Positions 1 through 7,504 of a stretch of 33,405 bases of DNA are shown here, one piece after another; the stretch's first letter is position 1; every line of letters starts with the position of its first letter. The position numbers and the translations under genes were made by a program. Where the stretch lies: NCBI RefSeq assembly GCF_017115085.1, contig NZ_JABXKJ010000041.1:1-33405 (forward strand), in the 5' to 3' direction. The notes beneath the pieces were generated by a model. That model had not been told where the DNA came from. It made no database searches and saw nothing but the letters and a program-made list of their open reading frames with translations. This DNA comes from Nostoc sp. NMS7. Its GTDB lineage: Bacteria > Cyanobacteriota > Cyanobacteriia > Cyanobacteriales > Nostocaceae.

Positions 1-24
1 CTGCCTTTATCTCTTCTTTAGTAA

Positions 25-135
25 TTATGTACTATATTTAGATGCGTTCGCCCTGATTTTTGAACCGAGTGATACAGAGCCAATAACACCCAACATCATT
101 AGAATAGCCAGAAAAGGTTGCTTTAATTGTTTCAT
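25..135 (-). CDS. Possible 36-residue secreted or membrane peptide
   Basis: An ATG-started frame of 36 codons runs leftward. It begins with a basic stretch (MKQLKQP), continues with a hydrophobic core (about residues 8-23, FLAILMMLGVIGSVSL) and ends in a short polar tail. That is the layout of a signal peptide or a single membrane anchor. I do not recognise a family and there is no convincing Shine-Dalgarno sequence upstream. It could be a real small protein or a chance frame in AT-rich DNA. Confidence 0.27.
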   Translation of the reverse strand: MKQLKQPFLAILMMLGVIGSVSLGSKIRANASKYST

Positions 136-514
136 CACAATAATTACTAAATTAGTTATGCGTTAAGGTAATACGATCGAGACTCGAATTGTAAGTGGAA
201 TTCATTTCGTTATCCTAGCACAATATTGATGTAGTTAATATAACATACAAAATTATGCTTATCAGTAAATTAGATTTTTATCCTTCATTTATAAAGGCTT
301 TGAGGTTAATTAGCGCTTATATATAATGTAAAGTTTATACAATTAGCTGAAAGCGGTTTTTGAAGAAAATGTATGTTTAATTTGATTAATGACTAACCCT
401 ATTAGAGTCGATGGGCGGTATTATCCACCGCACCTCAAATCCTTATTTTGGCGTTGAAACTGGCTCAGGTTTGCAATTGGCGATCGCTTGTTGGAATTGC
501 CTCACAGAGTGGTA
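136..514. other. Gene-free AT-rich stretch
   Basis: No gene is visible. A piece ending in GTTGAAAC at 425-460 resembles a badly decayed CRISPR repeat of the kind seen at 588-624, and CCCTATTAGAG at 397-407 recalls the repeat core. Neither is regular enough to call by itself. The rest is AT-rich DNA with isolated HIP1 sites. Confidence 0.4.
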
Positions 515-678
515 TTGGCATTTTTCGGAGATGTCTATTAAGGATTGAAACGTAAAGTTTCAGCGCTTAAATATTTCCATCCTGCAAATTGCAATCCATC
601 AAAATTCCTATTAGAGATTGAAACGGTTTGTATCACACTACATTGCAATCGATCAAAATTCCTATTTTTGAATTGTTA
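515..678 (+). CRISPR. Degenerate three-repeat CRISPR relic
   Basis: Three 37-base units are visible at 515-551, 588-624 and 642-678. The middle one is best preserved, starting ATTGCAATCCATCAAAATTC and ending CCTATTAGAGATTGAAAC, the typical 3' end of cyanobacterial 37-base repeats. The first unit keeps CTATTAAGGATTGAAAC but its left half is decayed. The third keeps the first 25 bases with one change and has lost the GATTGAAAC end, as terminal repeats often do. The spacers are 36 bases (552-587) and only 17 bases (625-641), so the second is truncated. There are no cas genes in the window. The orientation is taken from the GAAAC end. Confidence 0.62.
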
Positions 679-683
679 TTTGG

Positions 684-785
684 TCAGTCTTGGGAACCAT
701 TTCGAGGGAACAGGTAAGCGATCGCAGCGTAACCCGAAAGACTGAGTAAACCAACCAAAAAAGCAGCCAGAATAAAAGTAGACAT
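684..785 (-). CDS. Possible 33-residue single-span membrane peptide
   Basis: An ATG-started frame of 33 codons encodes a hydrophobic span at about residues 3-28 (start MSTFILAAFLVGLLSLSGYA), followed by a short polar end (FPRNGSQD). One transmembrane helix with a small charged tail is the shape of the low-molecular-weight subunits of photosynthetic complexes. It does not match any Psb, Psa or Pet small subunit that I can recall. There is no clear Shine-Dalgarno sequence. It starts just right of the CRISPR relic and ends 5 bases beyond it. Confidence 0.38.
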   Translation of the reverse strand: MSTFILAAFLVGLLSLSGYAAIAYLFPRNGSQD

Positions 786-927
786 AATGTTATACTATAT
801 GCATTTCCAAAATCTCGACATCCATCAAAAAAATAAGATTTCGGATACTTTCAACTTAGCAATTGGGTATGACACAGCCGTGACTACCTTGTGTCAATCC
901 CTTGTATCTCAAAGGTTTTGACTCAAT

Positions 928-2016
928 TCAAGCCAAAGGCAGAAAAAACCGAAACGTACTACCAACTCCCAATTCGCTTTCTACCTGAATCTGACCGCCT
1001 TGTAGTTCAATCAAACGATGGGAAATAGTTAAGCCGATACCAGTGCCTCCCGAATGGCGATCGCGCGATTGGTCAGCTCGCCAGAAACGCTCAAACACAT
1101 GGGGCAAATTTTCTGGAGCGATACCAATACCTGTATCTATAACCGCAATCCAGAGAAGAGAAGCTTCAGTCCCAACATCAATGGTAATTGCACCTTCATT
1201 AGTATAATGCACTGCATTACCTAGCAGATTAACCAACACCTGTTCTGTGCGGTCAATATCTGCCAATACAGGAGGTAGCACAGATGGACATTGTAAGAGC
1301 AGAACTGGCCCATCTTCTAACAGTTGGTCAGTAAATTTCTCTACTAATGACTCTAACAACGGACGCAGATTTACCCGTTGGATATTAATTGGCAGATAAC
1401 CAGCTTCCGCCTTAGACAATTCTTGTAAATCGTTCACCAACTGCTCTAAACGCCTAGTTTCTCTAGCTAAACGCCGATAAATTTCAGGAGACGCTTCAAT
1501 TTCCCCATTAGCGAGTTCTTCCAAGTAACCGCGCACCACTGTTAACGGTGTTCGTAGTTCATGTGTCATGTCTCCAATCACTTCTCGCCGCCGCGCTTCT
1601 ACCCCTTCTAAACTAGCTGCCATCCGGTTAAAACTAGTACTCAGTCCACTGAGTTCGGGAATGTCAGACACAGGTAGTCGTGCATCCATCTGACCAGCAG
1701 CAAATTTTTGGGTGATTTGTTCCATCTGGGTCAATCGCTGCATAATCCGGCTGGACACCCAGTAACTCAATCCACCGGCGGCGGTGGTACCAACTAAGAC
1801 TGACCAAATAGTGCTTCGCTGCCAAGCAAGTTCAAATCCTGCGACCAATTCAGTACGGACATCAATTAAGTCAAACCCCTGATTTTCTAATCGTTCCAAA
1901 TGCAAGACAAACAAGCGGGGAGAAGAGATTTTGCTGATGCTCACCAGACTAGCTACCCCCACGAGCATTACTACTAAGTGGGAGAAAAATAGGCGCGTTC
2001 TTAGCCCCATCTTCAT
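928..2016 (-). CDS. Membrane sensor histidine kinase (HAMP-HisKA-HATPase)
   Basis: This 362-residue protein is the sensor half of a two-component pair. A membrane segment at about residues 9-28 and another at about 69-88 enclose a short extracytoplasmic part of some 40 residues. A HAMP linker follows (about 89-140). The H-box is DMTHELRTPL with the phospho-accepting histidine at 152. The ATP-binding domain shows an N-box (VNLLGNAVHYTN), a G1 box (DTGIGI), an F-box (FERFWRAD) and a G2 box (GGTGIGL). The gene begins 5 bases after the response regulator gene ends, so the two are surely co-transcribed and are cognate partners. The signal sensed cannot be told from the sequence; the overall shape is BaeS-like. 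The start is ATG with only a weak ribosome binding site. Confidence 0.93.
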   Translation of the reverse strand: MKMGLRTRLFFSHLVVMLVGVASLVSISKISSPRLFVLHLERLENQGFDLIDVRTELVAGFELAWQRSTIWSVLVGTTAAGGLSYWVSSRIMQRLTQMEQITQKFAAGQMDARLPVSDIPELSGLSTSFNRMAASLEGVEARRREVIGDMTHELRTPLTVVRGYLEELANGEIEASPEIYRRLARETRRLEQLVNDLQELSKAEAGYLPINIQRVNLRPLLESLVEKFTDQLLEDGPVLLLQCPSVLPPVLADIDRTEQVLVNLLGNAVHYTNEGAITIDVGTEASLLWIAVIDTGIGIAPENLPHVFERFWRADQSRDRHSGGTGIGLTISHRLIELQGGQIQVESELGVGSTFRFFLPLA

Positions 2017-2021
2017 AACAT

Positions 2022-2732
2022 TTACGCCAGCAGAGGATCTTCAAATTTATAGCCAACCCCAACAACAGTTTTAATAAAAGTCGGATTTGCCGGATCAGGC
2101 TCAATCTTTTTTCGCAACCGAGCTACATGAGTATCCACCACTCGTTCATCGCCAAAAAAGTTATCTCCCCAAAGTTTATCAATTAGTTGAGTGCGGTTCC
2201 AAACTCGACCAGAATTGCTGACAAAGGTGGTTAGCAAGTTAAATTCTAGGGTAGTTAAGTCCAAAATTTCAACCTCCTGAGAATTCAGCTGACGACTAGC
2301 AGTGCGCTGATCTACATCGACGATAAAGTGTTGGGTACGATTGACTTGATTTTGTCCCCCTTGGCGGAGACTACGCCGCAATAGTGCCCGCACCCTAGCT
2401 ACCAACTCTCTGGGGCTAAAGGGTTTCACCATGTAATCATCAGCACCAGTAGATAGACCAATGACGCGATCGATTTCCTCACCCTTAGCCGTAAGCATCA
2501 AAATATAAGGATCTTTTGCACCTGGTTTCTGACGAATTCTGGCACAAACTTCTAACCCATCCAAACCAGGAATCATTAAATCTAGAATGATTAAATCAGG
2601 TGGTTGCTCGTGAAACATCCGCAAAGCATTCATCCCATCGCGGCTAGTGCGACAAAAAAATCCTTCTTTTTCTAAAGAGAGTTCGATTAAATGAGCAATT
2701 TCTGGTTCATCTTCAACTATTAAAATATCCAT
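2022..2732 (-). CDS. OmpR/PhoB-family response regulator
   Basis: This 236-residue protein has a receiver domain followed by a winged-helix DNA-binding domain. The receiver shows the acidic pocket (E7, D8), the phospho-accepting D51 in LILDLMIPGLDG, T81 and the conserved K103 in VKPFSP. The C-terminal domain (about 135-232) has the OmpR-type ending, with WGDNFFGDERVVDTHVARLR as the recognition helix region and a GVGYKF wing. It lies directly upstream of the sensor kinase gene on the same strand and 29 bases downstream of the NYN-domain gene, so all three may form one transcript. Its target genes are not known from the sequence. Confidence 0.95.
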   Translation of the reverse strand: MDILIVEDEPEIAHLIELSLEKEGFFCRTSRDGMNALRMFHEQPPDLIILDLMIPGLDGLEVCARIRQKPGAKDPYILMLTAKGEEIDRVIGLSTGADDYMVKPFSPRELVARVRALLRRSLRQGGQNQVNRTQHFIVDVDQRTASRQLNSQEVEILDLTTLEFNLLTTFVSNSGRVWNRTQLIDKLWGDNFFGDERVVDTHVARLRKKIEPDPANPTFIKTVVGVGYKFEDPLLA

Positions 2733-2761
2733 TTCAATTAAGACCGAGCAAAATACGCAGA

Positions 2762-3460
2762 TTAAAGATTTGAATTTGACGACGTGCGATAACTATAGCC
2801 AAGATGAGAATCTTTTTGAATGTGTGCTTTAATACTATCGAGGTCAATAAAGCAGTCAGCAACATCAATCAAGCTTTCGCTAGTCGTCGTTTGCAGACTC
2901 ACCACTTCCACTCGAACTCCCATTCTACTGACAGCGTTTACAGCATAGGCTAAATCTCCATCCCCACTGACTAAAACCGCAGTATCATAATAAGGAGCTA
3001 AAGTGATCATATCTACAGCAATTTCTACGTTCAGATTTGATTTTTTGAAATTCTCTGCTGGCAGAACAAGCTCTTTTGCTACGACACGATAACCATTACG
3101 ACGCATCCACAATAAAAAACCCTGTTGTTTTTCATTGCTGATATCAACCCCAGTATAGAAGAAAGCACGTAACAGTCTTGAACCATTGGTTAAATGACAA
3201 AGCAATTTAACATAGTCAATTTCTATGCCGAGTTGTAAAGCTGTATGAAATAGATTTAAGCCATCAATAAAAATAGCAACTCGACCACGATTGAACCTAT
3301 TGAAAATCGAACTATCAGGTGCAGTATCTTGCATCTTCTTAGTATCTTTACCTTTGACAGCAGTATCGCTCAAATTTTGCCCTTGCCAATGCGGTTTAGT
3401 TTTGAGTACTTTAGTCTCCTTAAATTCATTGCTATGTTTGCTAAAATTAGTTATAATCAT
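2762..3460 (-). CDS. LabA-like NYN-domain protein
   Basis: This 232-residue protein carries an NYN/PIN-like domain (about residues 58-215). The acidic motifs of that fold are visible: VAIFIDGLNLF (D66, N69), VEIAVDMI (D150) and VLVSGDGDLAY (D167, D169). The closest family I recognise is cyanobacterial LabA, which takes part in circadian output and negative feedback in Synechococcus; NYN domains are usually RNases. The first 43 residues are polar and lie outside the domain. An AGAGG sequence upstream of the ATG at 3460 supports the long start, while an internal ATG at 3334 would give a protein beginning close to the conserved part. Its position just ahead of a two-component pair suggests a shared regulatory role, which is inference. 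Confidence 0.85.
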   Translation of the reverse strand: MIITNFSKHSNEFKETKVLKTKPHWQGQNLSDTAVKGKDTKKMQDTAPDSSIFNRFNRGRVAIFIDGLNLFHTALQLGIEIDYVKLLCHLTNGSRLLRAFFYTGVDISNEKQQGFLLWMRRNGYRVVAKELVLPAENFKKSNLNVEIAVDMITLAPYYDTAVLVSGDGDLAYAVNAVSRMGVRVEVVSLQTTTSESLIDVADCFIDLDSIKAHIQKDSHLGYSYRTSSNSNL

Positions 3461-3788
3461 TGATACCTCTGATTTTAAAGCGCGAAAGAGTTTTGAGTAA
3501 ATTGTCTATAGTATAGTCTGTACTAATTTATAACCCTAGCAGGTAATGGTCTTAAGTCACGATACACAGATAAAGCTTTACGCTTACTGAGTATTTCTGT
3601 AAATCTTTTTGTCAGGCTAGGGTCAAGAATCCGCGAAGGTCATTATCTATTCTGATTTTACCGCAGGCTAAGGACGCTCAAATACTGAGAGAGTTAGAAG
3701 CAGTAATAATGTAATATGCGATGCCTGCGGCGGGCTACGCCAACGCCACTCAAAAGCTAAGTTGTCACAAAGCATTGACAAAAATGCA
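3461..3788. other. Intergenic stretch with a dispersed-repeat fragment
   Basis: No gene is visible. At about 3718-3748 the bases GCGATGCCTGCGGCGGGC, followed by TACGCCAACGCC, are a fragment of a GC-rich repeat common between Nostoc genes. The left end holds the promoter region of the NYN-domain gene. CCCTAGC near 3533 and GCTAGGG near 3617 are complementary but far apart and probably have no function. Confidence 0.4.
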
Positions 3789-3821
3789 AGATTCCCGACT
3801 TTTTAAACAAGCCGGGAATCT
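3789..3821 (-). terminator. Hairpin terminator after desB
   Basis: AGATTCCCG (3789-3797) and CGGGAATCT (3813-3821) form a 9-base perfect stem 5 bases past the desB stop. On the minus strand it is followed a few bases later by a TTTTT tract, so it fits a rho-independent terminator with an imperfect U run. Confidence 0.6.
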
Positions 3822-3826
3822 GAATG

Positions 3827-4906
3827 TTAACCTTTAGCTAACTTATTCTGAGATGTGTAGTAAACCTTACTACCAGTATCAGCTACAAAATGGCAACTGA
3901 TAGATGAATTCCATAATGACTTCCAAATGGGTTCCTCCGATTTGTGGAAATACTCACCCATCACTGGTTTTATTGCCTGAGTTGCCTTCAGCAAGTTGTA
4001 GTGAGGGATGTTAAGGAATATATGGTGAGCAACATGAGTACCGATATCATGATGGATATGATTGATCAAACCATAATTACGATCAATGCTAGAAATTGCG
4101 CCTTTCAGGAAAGTCCAATCTTCTCCCCGATACCAAGGAAGCTCTGGCTCAGTGTGGTGCAGGAATGTCACCAAATCTAGCCAAATTACGAACACAATGT
4201 AAGGCGCAGCATAATATTTCAGCAACCACATCCAACCCCATTGGTAGGTGAGGAAACCTAGTAAACCTACCATGCCAATCAAAAGTATAGTACTAGTGAT
4301 GATATCCCATTTTTCTGAGGGTTTGAAAAGCGAACTGCTGGGTAAAAAGTGGGAGCCTTCCTTATTAGGAGAACGCTTAAACAAATACAGAGGATAAGCC
4401 AATAGAAAAACATAATATCTGACTATCTTTTGGGCTAAGGGCATCTCCTTGTATTGTGATTCTGTCACAGGATACCAACTTTCATCGTTATCGATATTGG
4501 CAGTATTTTTATGATGAGTTCTGTGACTAATCCGCCAACCATGATAAGGAACAAGTATTGGTGTGTGAGAAAGATGTCCAATCAAATCATTGAGCCATTT
4601 ATGCTTAGAAAAAGATTGGTGTCCGCAGTCATGTCCGACTACAAACAAAGCCCAAAACATCGTTCCTTGCATTAACCAGAAAATCGGGAAGAAAAGCCAA
4701 GAATCCAGGTAATAAGCTACTGCATAAAGCAGACCGATAATCAAGATATCACGAAAGAAGTAAAAAAGCGATTTTGTCACATTCGGCTGAAAGCATTCAG
4801 CAGGAATGGCAGCTTTTAAATCCTGAAGCGTGAAAGGTAATTTAGTTGCATCCTCAGACGTTTCACAGCCAGGAGGATTGTTGAACGTGATGGTATTTGA
4901 TTGCAC
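3827..4906 (-). CDS. desB: Omega-3 (delta-15) acyl-lipid desaturase DesB
   Basis: This membrane di-iron desaturase adds the omega-3 double bond to fatty acids already bound to membrane lipids, using ferredoxin. In the 359-residue protein the three histidine boxes are HDCGH (92-96), HRTHH (128-132) and HVAHH (about 292-296). Hydrophobic spans lie at about 53-90 and 200-245. The sequences around the boxes (GHDCGHQSFS, YHGWRISHRTHH, HHDIGTHVAHHIF) match the omega-3 branch rather than the delta-12 branch. The start is GTG at 4906, because an in-frame TAA lies six codons upstream. The gene is last in the desC-desA-desB series on this strand, but a hairpin terminator after desA and a 214-base gap suggest its own promoter. 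Known cyanobacterial desB genes are cold-induced. Confidence 0.95.
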   Translation of the reverse strand: MQSNTITFNNPPGCETSEDATKLPFTLQDLKAAIPAECFQPNVTKSLFYFFRDILIIGLLYAVAYYLDSWLFFPIFWLMQGTMFWALFVVGHDCGHQSFSKHKWLNDLIGHLSHTPILVPYHGWRISHRTHHKNTANIDNDESWYPVTESQYKEMPLAQKIVRYYVFLLAYPLYLFKRSPNKEGSHFLPSSSLFKPSEKWDIITSTILLIGMVGLLGFLTYQWGWMWLLKYYAAPYIVFVIWLDLVTFLHHTEPELPWYRGEDWTFLKGAISSIDRNYGLINHIHHDIGTHVAHHIFLNIPHYNLLKATQAIKPVMGEYFHKSEEPIWKSLWNSSISCHFVADTGSKVYYTSQNKLAKG

Positions 4907-5009
4907 TGGATTCTTTTGTTAGATAGAAATCGGAACTTTATTTGAGAGAAGATCATCTCACCTCTATGATGCCCACGACAATAGCGATCGCTAACATCCA
5001 AGAGGATAA

Positions 5010-5054
5010 AATCTGGCAATTTACCTCAAATTTTAGTCAGTGAATTGCCAGATT
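5010..5054 (-). promoter_or_regulatory. Long stem-loop in the desB leader
   Basis: AATCTGGCAATT (5010-5021) and AATTGCCAGATT (5043-5054) form a 12-base perfect stem with a 21-base loop. It lies between the desA terminator and the desB start, about 105 bases before the desB start codon on the minus strand. It may be part of the desB 5' leader or a regulator site. No function is shown by the sequence alone. Confidence 0.45.
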
Positions 5055-5076
5055 CTATTTAAACACAGCATAATAA

Positions 5077-5100
5077 ACGCTCTCGTTGGTTCAAGAGCGT
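5077..5100 (-). terminator. Hairpin terminator after desA
   Basis: ACGCTCT (5077-5083) and AGAGCGT (5094-5100) pair into a 7-base stem 20 bases beyond the desA stop. On the minus strand it is followed by TTTATTAT. This fits a weak rho-independent terminator separating desA from desB. Confidence 0.5.
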
Positions 5101-5120
5101 GAGTGTAATCACAGGGCTAT

Positions 5121-6173
5121 TTATTGCTCTGTGTAATATTCGTTGAAAGTCTTATAGCCAACATCAGTTGTGTACAGTTGACACTGGTCTGTAATCTGCT
5201 TCATTAAAGACCAAGAAAACTGAGATTCATCATGCAGATAAGGCTGCCAATTTTCTTTGATGCTGCTGTAAGCTAGCCGTAAATTATAAGAAGGAATCGC
5301 AGTGGAAATATGATGAGGGACATGAACATTGATATCGTGGCAGAGGATTTCTACCCAACGCGGATAATCGCAATGGATAGTGCCAAATAGCTGTGCTAGA
5401 CCTTCATTCCACTTGTTCGCTGTCACAAAAGGAACATCTGTGGAAGTATGGTGAACAATAGTAAAAGTACTCATCCAAAAATGGTAAATCATCCAGGGTA
5501 CTAGCCAAAATTTGACAAATCCCCAGATCCCAGTTGTGGCGATCAGAATCGGGAAAGCGATCGCTGCAAACACAACTACTACAGCCACAGAAAGCTTGAT
5601 ACTCGATTGGTCTTTAGTTTTGAAGTTCCGCCAATCAAAATGCACCACAGCCCAATGTCCAATGGAACCTACCCACCAGAGGCGTTTACGCATAAACAGT
5701 TCAAAAGCAGACTGTCGGATTTGATCCCAATTTTCAAACACTTCTGGTTGGATTGGATGCCAAGCGTTGTCCTCATCCAGCTTGTTGGTATGAGTATGGT
5801 GATAATTATGCTTAATGCGCCAACTATGAAAGGGGTAAATTAACGGCATCATGAAGAAATGGCCCACCAAATCGTTTACCCAACGACGCTTGGCAAAAGA
5901 CCTGTGACCACAATCATGGGCAATTACAAAAAAACCTGTTAAAGCAGTGCCCGTAAAAATCCAAGCTAGGGGCAAAAGAAACCAAGGAGTGATGATTAGG
6001 CTGTAGTAGCCCAAGGCAACTGCCAAGACACTAATTATTACTTGTATCCAAGCTTTGCGACGGTTCTGCTGAAAACATTCCCCTGGCAGGGTTTTGACAA
6101 TATCTTTGAGCCTTAGGTCGGAATTACTAGGCTCGTCACTTACTTTCTGGCTGTTAATTATTGATGTAGTCAT
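5121..6173 (-). CDS. desA: Delta-12 acyl-lipid desaturase DesA
   Basis: DesA converts lipid-bound oleate to linoleate and supplies the substrate for DesB. The 350-residue protein has histidine boxes HDCGH (86-90), HNYHH (122-126) and HVPHH (near 288-292), with hydrophobic segments around 43-80 and 195-240. The wording of the boxes (AHDCGHRSF, WRIKHNYHHTHTN, DINVHVPHHIS) is that of cyanobacterial delta-12 enzymes. The start is the ATG at 6173, with CAGGTG just upstream. A longer frame from a TTG at 6221 exists, but its 16 extra residues are not typical. It lies between desC and desB on the same strand, with 420 bases of repeat-rich DNA separating it from desC. Confidence 0.96.
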   Translation of the reverse strand: MTTSIINSQKVSDEPSNSDLRLKDIVKTLPGECFQQNRRKAWIQVIISVLAVALGYYSLIITPWFLLPLAWIFTGTALTGFFVIAHDCGHRSFAKRRWVNDLVGHFFMMPLIYPFHSWRIKHNYHHTHTNKLDEDNAWHPIQPEVFENWDQIRQSAFELFMRKRLWWVGSIGHWAVVHFDWRNFKTKDQSSIKLSVAVVVVFAAIAFPILIATTGIWGFVKFWLVPWMIYHFWMSTFTIVHHTSTDVPFVTANKWNEGLAQLFGTIHCDYPRWVEILCHDINVHVPHHISTAIPSYNLRLAYSSIKENWQPYLHDESQFSWSLMKQITDQCQLYTTDVGYKTFNEYYTEQ

Positions 6174-6595
6174 GAACACCTGAAAAACAAAAAACTCCTC
6201 CACCAAGTCGCCAAAAAGCAACTTGCCTCAAACATTCTTGACATTAGCGCTTCGGATTATAGCAATCTAAGCGACACAAGCGCACCCGTAAATAGACTTT
6301 TGAAAAGTTAGGAGTTATAACTGATGAGCGATGCCCTGAGCCTGCCGTACCACTTCGTGGAAGCAAGCTACGCGCAGCGTCTCGTAGAGAAGGGTTATGA
6401 GTTAAAAAAGATAAACATCCGATAGCGTTTCCTAATCAGAGTGAAGTGCAGCTTTATCGGGGTGAAGTTTTGATATGTACTTCATGCACCTGGGAACCGC
6501 CATTACTCCTAACTCCTAACTCCTGTACGATTAATCGCGTCTCTCCAAACTCCTAACTCTTGTACAGACGCGATTAATCGGGTCTCTGGAAACTC
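6174..6595. repeat. Repeat-rich spacer between desC and desA
   Basis: No gene is seen in these 422 bases. They hold a GC-rich dispersed repeat at about 6350-6402 (reverse complement CTTCTCTACGAGACGCTGCG, a form of the family also at 15580-15665 and 21965-22033). Two imperfect copies of the AGACGCGATTAATCGCGTCT palindrome lie at 6524-6545 (left arm shortened) and 6561-6587 (one base altered), set between short direct repeats of AACTCCTAAC. The desA promoter should lie near the left end. Confidence 0.6.
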
Positions 6596-7417
6596 CTAAC
6601 TAATTTTTGTTGGGGCCAACTTCACATTAGTAGCCAGACCAACTGCTTGTAGCAATTGAACAGTCATCCAAGTTAAATCGATTTCCCACCATTCCAGCCC
6701 ATGACGAGCTGAGTATTGAAAGGCATGATGGTTATTGTGCCAGCCTTCACCGAAAACTAGTAAGGCTACCCACCAGCAATTAGCCGATTTATCACCAGAA
6801 TCATAGCTTTGATAGCCAAATTTATGAGTAGCGCTGTTCACCAACCAAGTACAGTGGTAAACCCAGACAAGGCGAACAAAAATCCCCCAAAAAACGAACG
6901 GCCAGCCACCCAGAACCAAAAGCAACACACCCAGAGCAACCTGGATCAAAATGAAATATTTTTCTAAAAACTGATAAAATGGGTCTTCGGCAATATCTTT
7001 GGTGAAACGAGGAATTTCAGTGTGAGCGGGACAGTAGTGAAGCAGCCAATCCATGTGGCTCCACCAGAAGCCTTTATTAGAATCATGGGGATCTGCGTCA
7101 GTATCGGAGTGCAAATGATGAATGCGATGTGTTCCTATCCACTCAATTGGGCCTCCTTGACAGGAGAGTGTCCCGAAGAAAACCAGGAGATATTCTAACC
7201 ACTTGGGAGTTTGAAAACTGCGGTGGGTAACAAGGCGGTGAAATCCCAGAGTAACGCCTAAACCACCAGTCACCCAGTACAGCAAGAAACCGACACCAAC
7301 TGCCGTCCAGCTAAAGTTACCAGGAAAAAAGGCAAACAAAGCGCCGATATGCAGTCCAATGAGAAATAGGGTATTAACCCAGTTAATTTGAGGTTTAGTT
7401 GAAGAAGCAATTGTCAT
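6596..7417 (-). CDS. desC: Delta-9 acyl-lipid desaturase DesC
   Basis: DesC introduces the first double bond into lipid-bound stearate. The 273-residue protein shows the stearoyl desaturase pattern: HRLVTH (about 60-65), HRIHH (about 97-101) and HNNHH (about 229-233), plus hydrophobic pairs of helices near residues 15-50 and 155-185. The start is the ATG at 7417 with AGGTGA upstream. A longer frame reading from 7474 has an N-terminal extension unlike the family. It diverges from the PLP enzyme gene at 7505, leaving an 87-base shared promoter region. With desA and desB it makes a set able to produce trienoic C18 acids. Confidence 0.96.
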   Translation of the reverse strand: MTIASSTKPQINWVNTLFLIGLHIGALFAFFPGNFSWTAVGVGFLLYWVTGGLGVTLGFHRLVTHRSFQTPKWLEYLLVFFGTLSCQGGPIEWIGTHRIHHLHSDTDADPHDSNKGFWWSHMDWLLHYCPAHTEIPRFTKDIAEDPFYQFLEKYFILIQVALGVLLLVLGGWPFVFWGIFVRLVWVYHCTWLVNSATHKFGYQSYDSGDKSANCWWVALLVFGEGWHNNHHAFQYSARHGLEWWEIDLTWMTVQLLQAVGLATNVKLAPTKIS

Positions 7418-7504
7418 GCAGTCACCTAAAGAAAGAATTTTCCAGCCTAGTCTGTGGGATCTAAAAATCCGCATATCTATAATTTTTTTTGGAACGAGGA
7501 ACTG

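Noticed and set aside
425..460. A further CRISPR repeat ending GTTGAAAC
   Set aside because: Only the last bases and a TCAAA segment match, and the distance to the next repeat (54 bases) is irregular; recorded only as a possible remnant.
545..745. A 66-codon rightward frame
   Set aside because: It runs straight through the CRISPR-like repeats and spacers, so its repeated peptide is a by-product of the repeats.
870..896. TGACACA/TGTGTCA inverted repeat past the sensor kinase gene
   Set aside because: A 7-base stem with a 13-base loop and no T run on the minus strand; too weak to call a terminator.
5512..5843. Rightward frames inside desA
   Set aside because: They are antisense to a clear desaturase gene with all histidine boxes.
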